Positions 10,880 through 19,169 of a stretch of 64,000 nt of DNA are shown in pieces. The DNA is taken from assembly GCA_016290325.1 (NCBI GenBank), contig JAEETL010000003.1, positions 1 through 64,000 on the forward strand. The letters run 5' to 3'. The notes beneath the pieces were generated by a model. That model made no database searches and was not told the DNA's origin. It was given only the letters and a program-made list of their open reading frames with translations. The stretch comes from Muribaculaceae bacterium (GTDB taxonomy: Bacteria; Bacteroidota; Bacteroidia; Bacteroidales; Muribaculaceae). The stretch's first letter is position 1. The number at the start of each line of letters is the position of its first letter. The position numbers and the translations under genes are program-made.

Positions 10880-11818
10880 ATGAAAGGATTAGTCATAAAA
10901 AATACTGGCAGTTGGGTCACCGTCCGTCTCGAGGACAGCCATGAGGAGGTGAACTGCAAAATGCGTGGCGTGTTGAGGCTTAAGGGCCTCAGATGCACCA
11001 ATCCTGTTGCTGTGGGTGACATCGTGCAGGTTGAGGATAAGGGTGGTGATGCCCTAGTCGTGGCTTCTATCGAGCCTCGACGCAATTACATCATCCGCCG
11101 TGCAAGCAATCTTTCCAAGGAATTCCAGATTATCGCTGCCAACCTTGACCAAGCTGTTCTCGTCGCCACATTAATCAACCCTGAGACCAGTACGACCTTC
11201 ATTGACCGCTTCCTGGCTACAGCCGAAGCCTATCAGGTGCCTGCTATGCTCGCTTTCAACAAGATTGATTTGCTAGACTCGCCTGAACTCCGCCAGCAAC
11301 TTGATAATCTTAAAGCACTTTATGAGGGCATCGGTTATCCTGTCACTGTCCTCTCGGCCCAAACCGGTGAGGGCGTTGACAGCCTGCGTGAGCAACTAAG
11401 TGGCAAGATGTCGTTGCTCTCGGGTAACAGTGGCGTGGGAAAGTCATCGATCATCAACCTGCTTGTGCCCGATGCGCAGGTAAGGGTGGGCGACGTGAGC
11501 CAAGCACACCACAAGGGAATGCACACGACGACTTTTAGCGAACTATTAGATCTTCCAGGCGGAGGGTCCATCATTGACACTCCGGGCGTCAAGGCATTTG
11601 GAACCATCGATTTTGAGCGTGCCCAAGTCTCTCACTATTTCCCTGAAATATTCAGGATTTCCGATGACTGCCGTTTCAACAACTGCACCCACACCCATGA
11701 ACCTGGCTGTGCCGTTCTACAAGCAGTGGAGAATGGCGACATCGCCCATTCCCGTTTCATGAGCTACTTGAGCATCCTCGACGAGGATCCTGACAACAAA
11801 TACCGCAAACCTTTTTAA
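10880..11818 (+). CDS. rsgA: Ribosome small-subunit-dependent GTPase A
   Basis: Circularly permuted GTPase: FNKIDLL (G4) precedes SGNSGVGKSSIIN (G1), DTPGVKAF (G3); C-terminal Cys/His zinc motif. Confidence 0.95.
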   Translation: MKGLVIKNTGSWVTVRLEDSHEEVNCKMRGVLRLKGLRCTNPVAVGDIVQVEDKGGDALVVASIEPRRNYIIRRASNLSKEFQIIAANLDQAVLVATLINPETSTTFIDRFLATAEAYQVPAMLAFNKIDLLDSPELRQQLDNLKALYEGIGYPVTVLSAQTGEGVDSLREQLSGKMSLLSGNSGVGKSSIINLLVPDAQVRVGDVSQAHHKGMHTTTFSELLDLPGGGSIIDTPGVKAFGTIDFERAQVSHYFPEIFRISDDCRFNNCTHTHEPGCAVLQAVENGDIAHSRFMSYLSILDEDPDNKYRKPF

Positions 11819-11963
11819 ACGCTTATCACGTGTTGACTATCATACTTAGTAGATATTTGTATCTACATGTGTGATTTTGAGGGATTATTGTATGGTTTTT
11901 AAATGATATTGCTATATTTGCGAGACATTATCCAATTTATTAACTGCTCAATCCCTTACAACT

Positions 11964-12869
11964 ATGAGAAAAATTTCTTTTGCTGTATTATTTATTTGCT
12001 GCATGCTGGTATCGTTCACCGCCGGGGTGGAATATCAGCGTGGTGATGTGAATTACGACGGACAGGTTAGTATCGCCGACGTAACCTGTCTGGTTGATTA
12101 TTTGTTAACGGGCGAGTGGCCTAGCGGCCCGGTGATTCCACCCGATCCCATTGATGAAACCTTCACCGTTCAAGGTGTTACATTCACGATGGTGGGTGTG
12201 AGAGGAGGCACCTTCCTTATGGGTGGTACCGAGGAACAGGGTTCAGATGTCACCAGCTCTGAGTTGCCTGTTCGGGAGGTGACACTGAGCCAGAACTTCA
12301 GTATCGGCCAAACCGAGGTGACACAGGCCCTATGGGTCGCTGTCATGGGGTCTAATCCCAGCTATTTCTCTCCCACTAGTGGCTATCCTAACGACCTGCG
12401 TCGTCCAGTTGAACAAGTGTCGTGGAATGACTGTCAAGAGTTTATTGCTCGCTTGAACGGTATGACTGGCCGAACTTTCCGACTGCCAACCGAGGCCGAA
12501 TGGGAGTTTGCCGCCCGTGGTGGCGTGATGAGTCTGGGTTACAAATATTCCGGCAGTAACAATTTGGATGAGGTGGGCTGGTATAATGCTAACTCCAATT
12601 CTGTGCCCCAGCCCGTGGGCACCAAAGCGCCCAACGAGTTGGGACTTTATGACATGAGTGGCAACGTTTATGAGTGGGTTGAGGACTGGTATAATACCTA
12701 TCCCGCTGAAGCCCAAACCGATCCCGTGTGCACCGAGGGGTCCATTCCTTATCGTGTGACTCGTGGTGGCAGTACGGGAGGCACACCCAAATACAGCCGC
12801 GTGAGCTATCGTGGCGTCAGTCAGCCTGATGCCGGAAACCTCATTCTGGGTTTGCGACTTGCTATGTAA
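11964..12869 (+). CDS. Formylglycine-generating-enzyme (SUMF1)-like domain protein with N-terminal dockerin-like repeat
   Basis: GDVNYDGQVSIADVTCLVDYLL after signal peptide; GGTFLMGGTEEQG...EVTQALWVAVMGSNPS...RLPTEAEWEFAARGG...DMSGNVYEWVEDWY. Confidence 0.9.
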   Translation: MRKISFAVLFICCMLVSFTAGVEYQRGDVNYDGQVSIADVTCLVDYLLTGEWPSGPVIPPDPIDETFTVQGVTFTMVGVRGGTFLMGGTEEQGSDVTSSELPVREVTLSQNFSIGQTEVTQALWVAVMGSNPSYFSPTSGYPNDLRRPVEQVSWNDCQEFIARLNGMTGRTFRLPTEAEWEFAARGGVMSLGYKYSGSNNLDEVGWYNANSNSVPQPVGTKAPNELGLYDMSGNVYEWVEDWYNTYPAEAQTDPVCTEGSIPYRVTRGGSTGGTPKYSRVSYRGVSQPDAGNLILGLRLAM

Positions 12870-12891
12870 CCAGAAAAGAAGTAAACAATAT

Positions 12892-12941
12892 ATGAATTAA
12901 GGACTTTAGGGCTTTTAAAAACCTTAAAGTCCTTAATTCAT
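12892..12941. terminator. Bidirectional terminator hairpin overlapping the M16 stop codon
   Basis: tgaattaaggactttaaggg-like arm (12893..) and ccttaaagtccttaattca arm (..12940), about 18-bp stem. Confidence 0.8.
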
Positions 12942-15725
12942 TACTATCCTTAGTCTCGTGTCTGGCCTCAAGGACTCGATGTAGTTGTTCAGTTTTTCAC
13001 AAGTCAGGGTGGGGTAGATGTGGTCATACCCGCTGATGATATCTATGCCCAAAGCCCTGTGCTGGAGAGCATTCATCCAGTAAGAATTGGTCTGCAAGGC
13101 GACCTCATGCTCATGTCCCACGCGTTCCTTGATTTTATTGAACAGGTCTTCACTCACTCCACTATAAAACACCGCATTAACGGCATAGTCGGCATAGACC
13201 AACATGCTGTCACGGTCCTCGACACTTGTCTCAAACTCATAGTTGATCATCCAGCGGTTGTTATAAAGTGAATGTGACCCGTCGGCAGCCACGTCATAGG
13301 TGCCGTGTTTCTCGTGCCTAAGGAAAGTGAGCAGGGCAGTACCCACCGACTCACCCACCAGGTCTATCATGAAGTCATCATCAAAACTGTAAGGCTTCTC
13401 ACCCATGATACTCACATAGATTGATGATTTAGGGTTGCGCATGGGCACCTGGAAGAAATTATCTATCATGCCAGTCGCCATCGTTGGATGATAGCCCCCG
13501 TAATTCTCTCGTTTGCCGTTATCAGGCAATGAGGCAAGGTAACGCTTGATGAGCGGTCTTATCTCATCAACACTGAACGCCCCGACTATTGAGAATGTAT
13601 AATCTCCAGCATTAGCTACACGTTGGCGATATAGTTGCAGAACCCGTTCCCCATCAAGCTGGTCAATCTGTTCTGGCGGGATGGTGCGATACATTGGATT
13701 TCCGCAATAAATGGTGCTGCCAATGGAGTCGCTGTAAATCATTTTAGGGTTATAGCTGGCTTGTGACAATTGAGAACGAGCTCGTGTTTTTATGCTTTGA
13801 AATGCATCTTCATCGAGGGTCACATCGGTGAAATAAAGATAGCACAGTTGAAGCAGTGTCTCTAGATCGTCACTCTGGCAGCCTCCGCTCATCTGCTCGT
13901 TGGCATCATTTAGAATAAATGAAAGGCCCAACTGTCTGCCGCTTAATAACCGGTTAAGCTGATTGATGGTGTGCCCTCCTAAAGCACACTCCTCAACCAC
14001 CTGGTCCATGAGGCGCACATTAACGTCGGCCGTATCTCCGTAAGCCCAATGGCCTCCTAAACTGAATGCATTAAAAAGCACCTCGTTGTTCTTGAATGTT
14101 GTGGGTTTCAGCCTCACGGTAGCTCCATTACGCAACGTCATCGTCGTGATACCCGTCTCAGGTTCATAATTCTCACTGATGATACTTCCTGGTTTAGGCT
14201 CTTGTTTCAGGAGTTTGTCGTTTGCAACTTGATCGAAGTAGGGTGATTGAGGCGTAGACATGATCCGATTAAAGTGGGCAATCACATCACGGGACGTGGG
14301 ATAGCGGCTATTACCTACCATCGTTTGAGGTCCCGAAATAAGCACACTGACATTGTCTTTGCCAATCACCTCACGCAGATAGTCGTTGACATCATCAAGG
14401 GTAATGTGGCTTAATTCGTCGATGAGCATCTTGGATTCAGCCACAACTCCAGGGATGTAGCCCCCATTCATGTAATGGTCGATGTATTCCTCGACATATT
14501 CTTTATTCTTGCGATTAGATGCTTCAGCAAGATAGTCATTATAAACAGCCTGTGAGTTGCGACGGGCACGTTGCAATTCGCCTTCAGTGAAACCGTATTG
14601 AATGGCGCGTGCCGCATGGGTGATAAGCGAGTCAAGGGCTTCGAGCGATCGGCCTTCTTTGGTCAATGCGACCAAGTTCAGCGCCTCGCGTGTGCGGGTA
14701 ATGAGGAATCTGCGGTCATACACCGATACATAGTCAATAGGAGTACCGGTTGTCCTGGTCATCTCATCTAGGCGTGCACTCAGCATGTTTTGGACAAGAA
14801 ACGAGATGATATTATGCTTGAGAAATACACCTGTATTGCGTTTTTCTACAGGGATGGGCATGTGCTCAAACATCAGGTAAGTCATCGTTGAGGACGCTTC
14901 GGGGTCGGTATTAATAGCATAAGTTATCCCTGCATGGTCATTCACTTGGCCAATTTTGGGGTCAATCGAAGGACTATCGCGTTTAGGGATTGACCCCATG
15001 GTTTGGAGCACCTTCTGTTCCATGAGGTCAGTATCAAAGTCACCCACGATCACCACCGCTTGCCTGTTAGGGCAATACCAACGGTGATAGAACGACAATA
15101 ATTGAGCGCGGGTAAGGTGGCGTATAATAAACATGTCGCCAATGGGGATGCGGTAAGCATAGCGGCTACCAGAGAGCAAGATGGGCAGCGTGTTTTCATA
15201 CAGGCGCATCATTTGGTCGGCATGCATTCGCCATTCTTCTTGAACCACGCCACGCTCTTCCTCGATAGCCCTGTCATCAAAATTCAATTCACAGGATAGA
15301 TCCCTGAGCATCAGCAGGACTGTGTCAAGTAATGCGACCCGCTCGGTAGGGACATTGGAGATTTGGAACCTAGTATCGTCAAAGCCCGTCGAAGCATTGA
15401 TGTCACGGCCATAGGAAACGCCGTTGTTTTGCAGGATATCGACCATGTCGATATTAGGAAAATTACGGGTGCCCTGGAAGGCGATATGCTCAATGAAATG
15501 GGCTATGCCGCGCTCGTCATCTTCCTCGACCAGCGATCCAGTGCCTTGTACTAGCCAAAAGTCAGCACGACCCTTGGGCTGCTCATTATGGCGGATGTAA
15601 TAGGTCATGCCGTTGTCAAGTTTACCGATGCGCAGCTCGGGATCTATCGGCAAATCCTTCTCCCTTGCTTCCACTACCTGCATCACAGCAAGCACAGCAA
15701 GCAACAGCACGATTCCTCTCCTCAT
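12933..15725 (-). CDS. M16 family insulinase-like zinc metallopeptidase
   Basis: HFIEH (HxxEH) motif in GIAHFIEHIAFQGTRNFP; duplicated M16 domains. Confidence 0.93.
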   Translation of the reverse strand: MRRGIVLLLAVLAVMQVVEAREKDLPIDPELRIGKLDNGMTYYIRHNEQPKGRADFWLVQGTGSLVEEDDERGIAHFIEHIAFQGTRNFPNIDMVDILQNNGVSYGRDINASTGFDDTRFQISNVPTERVALLDTVLLMLRDLSCELNFDDRAIEEERGVVQEEWRMHADQMMRLYENTLPILLSGSRYAYRIPIGDMFIIRHLTRAQLLSFYHRWYCPNRQAVVIVGDFDTDLMEQKVLQTMGSIPKRDSPSIDPKIGQVNDHAGITYAINTDPEASSTMTYLMFEHMPIPVEKRNTGVFLKHNIISFLVQNMLSARLDEMTRTTGTPIDYVSVYDRRFLITRTREALNLVALTKEGRSLEALDSLITHAARAIQYGFTEGELQRARRNSQAVYNDYLAEASNRKNKEYVEEYIDHYMNGGYIPGVVAESKMLIDELSHITLDDVNDYLREVIGKDNVSVLISGPQTMVGNSRYPTSRDVIAHFNRIMSTPQSPYFDQVANDKLLKQEPKPGSIISENYEPETGITTMTLRNGATVRLKPTTFKNNEVLFNAFSLGGHWAYGDTADVNVRLMDQVVEECALGGHTINQLNRLLSGRQLGLSFILNDANEQMSGGCQSDDLETLLQLCYLYFTDVTLDEDAFQSIKTRARSQLSQASYNPKMIYSDSIGSTIYCGNPMYRTIPPEQIDQLDGERVLQLYRQRVANAGDYTFSIVGAFSVDEIRPLIKRYLASLPDNGKRENYGGYHPTMATGMIDNFFQVPMRNPKSSIYVSIMGEKPYSFDDDFMIDLVGESVGTALLTFLRHEKHGTYDVAADGSHSLYNNRWMINYEFETSVEDRDSMLVYADYAVNAVFYSGVSEDLFNKIKERVGHEHEVALQTNSYWMNALQHRALGIDIISGYDHIYPTLTCEKLNNYIESLRPDTRLRIVMN

Positions 15726-15757
15726 AATCCTTACCTCTAACCTTTAACCCTTAACCT

Positions 15758-16339
15758 TTAAACTCTAAATAAATTGTCATCGGCGATGACGCCGTCATTT
15801 GTCACGACACAATCCAGCGGTCGGTCATGCGGCTCGACCGGCACCTCGTCCACGAGCTGAAAACCGCACACTACACCAATTGTCGGGCAGCTGGTCGTGC
15901 TCAGCAACCTGTCATAGAACCCCTTGCCACGGCCCAAGCGATTGCGCTTAGCGTCAAGCGCAACGGCAGGCACGATGATAAGTTCCAGACATGAGGCATC
16001 CACCGCATCACCCACAGGTTCCCCAATGTGGAATTTATTATTATCGTCAAGGCTTTGAGCTCCGTGATAGGGCACAATCTCAAGATCATCGCCCACGACA
16101 CGAGGCAAATAGATGTTCTTCCCTGCCTCTAACCACCTTTGCACCATCTCATGGGTGGGCAATTCGTCAGGCAGTGACCAGTAACACAGGATATGCTGTG
16201 CCTGCTTCCATGCCGGCATCTTTTCTATCATGTTAAACACCATGTCGGCCTCGACATGCTTAACAGCTTCAGGCGTCATGCCCTTGAGCTGCTTCATTTG
16301 TTGTCTCAATTCCTTTTTTGTCATGTTCTTTTTCGTCAT
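15758..16339 (-). CDS. 5-formyltetrahydrofolate cyclo-ligase
   Basis: KKELRQQMKQLKG N-terminus, NRLGRGKGFYDRLL motif, VPVEPHDRPLDCVVTNDGV. Confidence 0.92.
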   Translation of the reverse strand: MTKKNMTKKELRQQMKQLKGMTPEAVKHVEADMVFNMIEKMPAWKQAQHILCYWSLPDELPTHEMVQRWLEAGKNIYLPRVVGDDLEIVPYHGAQSLDDNNKFHIGEPVGDAVDASCLELIIVPAVALDAKRNRLGRGKGFYDRLLSTTSCPTIGVVCGFQLVDEVPVEPHDRPLDCVVTNDGVIADDNLFRV

Positions 16340-16535
16340 AAAACTCCCGCAAAGATAATAACAAAAAACCGTTGTAGTGATGCAAGCCAGTTTTTTTAAC
16401 TATGATTTAAAAACATCAATTTAGCGACTTGGCCACTTGGCATGAGGTTGAGTCACTAAATACTTATAATTGCTAGCCAACCCACTAATAAATGTTAAAA
16501 ATATGAATTTTAAACGGCTTATTAGCTAAAAGATG

Positions 16536-16543
16536 TAACTTTG
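16536..16543 (+). promoter_or_regulatory. Bacteroidetes -7 type element (TAACTTTG) upstream of LRR gene
   Basis: Matches TAnnTTTG; no clear -33 TTG seen. Confidence 0.5.
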
Positions 16544-16638
16544 TATATTTAAAGACGAGCCTTCCCTGAGGGTTTAACGGGTTCTGCTCTCAATAAGGCT
16601 CGGAATAGAATTGATAGAACCTACCTTATGAAACCCAA

Positions 16639-18540
16639 ATGAAAAGATTTTTTACCCTTCTGTCAGCAAGTTTGCTGGCCATGTGTTCGCTGGCACAGTT
16701 GCAGTTCACTTCAGGTAAATTCAAATATGAAGTGATAGAGGGCACCGACAACAAGGTGCAGATTATTCCCAAGAGCAATTCAGAAAACGGGGCAGGCTAC
16801 AGCAACCTTTTCTCCTCAGATTTCCAGAGTACCGTAACCTACGACGGCGTGACCTATGATGTTGTGGGCATCGGCGCCAACGCGTTCTACAAGTGTAAAC
16901 TCAATGATCAAGCCATCCTGCAATTGCCCGAGGGCATTATCTTTATCGATGAGGGCGCCTTTTCCTACGCCGAGGTGGGCTCGTTAAAGATGCCTACGAC
17001 CTTAAGGTTAATTGGCGAGACGGCATTTGCCTACAACAAATTTGGGGGAATGACCGTGCTGTCCGACAACCCTTACTTTGCCCACTTGGTTTCTACCCAG
17101 GGCAATGTCACCTACACCATGCTCACCAATAAGGAGAAGACCAAAATCATCGCCGCTCCAGGTGCCAAGCCCACACAGTTCAGCTCAGGCGGTACCACCT
17201 ACCTTACCTCAATCACCATTCCCGATCAAATCACTGAGATTGGCGACTATGCTTTCTATGGCAATCCCACCCTCAAGACGGTGAATTTCCATGCCGGCAT
17301 CACGCGCATCGGTTTAGGTGCCTTCTACGATTCACAGCTCACCCGTGTGAACATTCCCAACCCTGACTGTGAAATCGGCAACAGCTGCTTCAGCAACAGC
17401 CAGGTGGGCAGTGTGACACTGCCCCAGGGCATGAGAAAGCTGGGTCGTCACGTGTTCTTCTACTGCGTCAACCTCACCAGTCTCACTCTGCCTGAAGGCA
17501 TGGAGGAGATTGGTCTGATGTGCTTTGCCAGCTGCTCGCTCACCAGCGTGAACCTGCCTAGCACAATGGTTAAACTCGACAGTTGCGCATTACAGGATAA
17601 CCCGTTTACCAGCATCAACCTCAAGAATGTCAAGTTTGTGGGTCGCCAGGCCTTCAGCATGTGCACTAATCTCACATCAATCACCAGCAATGGCATGCTC
17701 GAGGAGATTGATGGAGCAGCCTTTACCCGTTGTCCCCTCACCACCGCTTATCTGCCCGAAGGCATGCTGACCATCAACATGAATGCCTACTTCCGTTGCA
17801 CCAGCCTGAACTCATTCACCGTTCCTACGACAGTGACCACCATTACCGGTAATCCCTGTGTAGGTGCAACATCATTGAGGGCATTTAACGTGGCCGAGGG
17901 CAGTGAGTATTTCACAACCTATGATGGCTGCCTCTATGCCACCGGCGGCAATACAGTCAAGCCGACTCGAGCCGATGACGATGTGCCCGCGGGATTGACC
18001 GCCCTAGTTGGTGTGCCCACCGGCTGGCAACAAAGCGTGCTCCGTGTGCCCGAAGGGGTGACTGTAATTGCCAACCAAGCAGCACGTGAGGTCACTTCCA
18101 TCACCGAGGTGGAATTACCCTCGACAATGGTCGAAATCCGTCCCAGCGCCTTCAGCAGCATCACAGGCATTACCAAAGTAACCTGCCTTGCCACCACACC
18201 TCCTGAATGTACCGGCGAAAACGGCAACTACTTCACCGATGAGGTTTACCAGAACGCCATCCTCTATGTGCCCATGCGTAGCGTGGAACTATACCAAAAC
18301 GCGGCAGTTTGGTGCAACTTCCAGCACATCGAGGGCATTGACACTGGCGATGAGGAACACATCATAGGCGATGTGAACCACGATGGTCTCGTTTTAATCA
18401 ACGATGTAACTGCCTTGATCGATTATCTGCTTGACGACAGCATTGAAATCTGCACCACCTGTGCCGACGTCAATGGTGATACCAACGTCACCATCGCCGA
18501 TGTGACAGCCCTCATCGACAGATTGCTGGGCAACAATTAA
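16639..18540 (+). CDS. BspA-like leucine-rich repeat surface protein with C-terminal dockerin-like repeats
   Basis: Multiple BspA LRR units; C-terminus DVNHDGLVLINDVTALIDYLL...DVNGDTNVTIADVTALIDRLLGNN. Confidence 0.9.
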   Translation: MKRFFTLLSASLLAMCSLAQLQFTSGKFKYEVIEGTDNKVQIIPKSNSENGAGYSNLFSSDFQSTVTYDGVTYDVVGIGANAFYKCKLNDQAILQLPEGIIFIDEGAFSYAEVGSLKMPTTLRLIGETAFAYNKFGGMTVLSDNPYFAHLVSTQGNVTYTMLTNKEKTKIIAAPGAKPTQFSSGGTTYLTSITIPDQITEIGDYAFYGNPTLKTVNFHAGITRIGLGAFYDSQLTRVNIPNPDCEIGNSCFSNSQVGSVTLPQGMRKLGRHVFFYCVNLTSLTLPEGMEEIGLMCFASCSLTSVNLPSTMVKLDSCALQDNPFTSINLKNVKFVGRQAFSMCTNLTSITSNGMLEEIDGAAFTRCPLTTAYLPEGMLTINMNAYFRCTSLNSFTVPTTVTTITGNPCVGATSLRAFNVAEGSEYFTTYDGCLYATGGNTVKPTRADDDVPAGLTALVGVPTGWQQSVLRVPEGVTVIANQAAREVTSITEVELPSTMVEIRPSAFSSITGITKVTCLATTPPECTGENGNYFTDEVYQNAILYVPMRSVELYQNAAVWCNFQHIEGIDTGDEEHIIGDVNHDGLVLINDVTALIDYLLDDSIEICTTCADVNGDTNVTIADVTALIDRLLGNN

Positions 18541-18562
18541 TGCAATAATTCAATCATGTTTA

Positions 18563-18597
18563 AAAGGCTCAAGCGTTTTCCGGCGCTTGAGCCTTTC
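18563..18597 (+). terminator. Terminator hairpin
   Basis: aaaggctcaagcg ... cgcttgagccttt inverted repeat. Confidence 0.8.
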
Positions 18598-18685
18598 ATG
18601 ATGAGGGAAACTATTATCTTAAACCTTGATTTGTTTCCATTCTTGAGTGATTTATTCTGGTTTTTTTGCCGATAATAAAATCTTT

Positions 18686-18746
18686 ATATAAATTTGCATT
18701 GATATAACCTTCTACATATAAATTTGCATTGATATAACCTTCTACA
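18686..18746. repeat. Perfect 30-bp tandem duplication (2 copies)
   Basis: atataaatttgcattgatataaccttctac repeated at 18686 and 18716. Confidence 0.95.
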
Positions 18747-18821
18747 AGATTTTTATCAAGAAATTATACTAACTTGAATTAGATCTAAATTCATTTTATG
18801 ATCCATTAATATTTTGTTTTT

Positions 18822-19007
18822 ATGAAGAAACTATTATTACTCTTAACAGTTCTGACGCTGGGTCTCGGTGCCCAGGCCGACATGATCAGTTTGCAAAACG
18901 CCAACTATCGTCATGTCAAGAAAACTCAAACAGTCAGTCCTGCCGTATCCCAGTCAGCATTAGCAGATGCTATCAGATTATTTCAGATTATTCAGTTGCT
19001 CCAATAA
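18822..19007 (+). CDS. Short secreted protein, 61 aa, unknown; possibly a truncated remnant
   Basis: Clear signal peptide MKKLLLLLTVLTLGLGAQA followed by only about 40 residues. Confidence 0.45.
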   Translation: MKKLLLLLTVLTLGLGAQADMISLQNANYRHVKKTQTVSPAVSQSALADAIRLFQIIQLLQ

Positions 19008-19075
19008 TAAGGAGTTCCCCATAAATTGATGTTACAAAAAATCTGTCGTTTTTCAGAAAATTGTGGCGTTTTTGC

Positions 19076-19105
19076 TTGTGAATCAGGAATTTTGTTGTAC
19101 CTTTG
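19076..19105 (+). promoter_or_regulatory. Bacteroidetes housekeeping promoter of rpsA (TTG-N19-TACCTTTG)
   Basis: TTG at 19076-19078, 19-nt spacer, TAnnTTTG at 19098-19105. Confidence 0.7.
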
Positions 19106-19169
19106 CAGTCGCGCTTTTCGGGAATGTGTCCGGAAAGGCTGTTTAACTAACTTATTATTAACAATTTAA

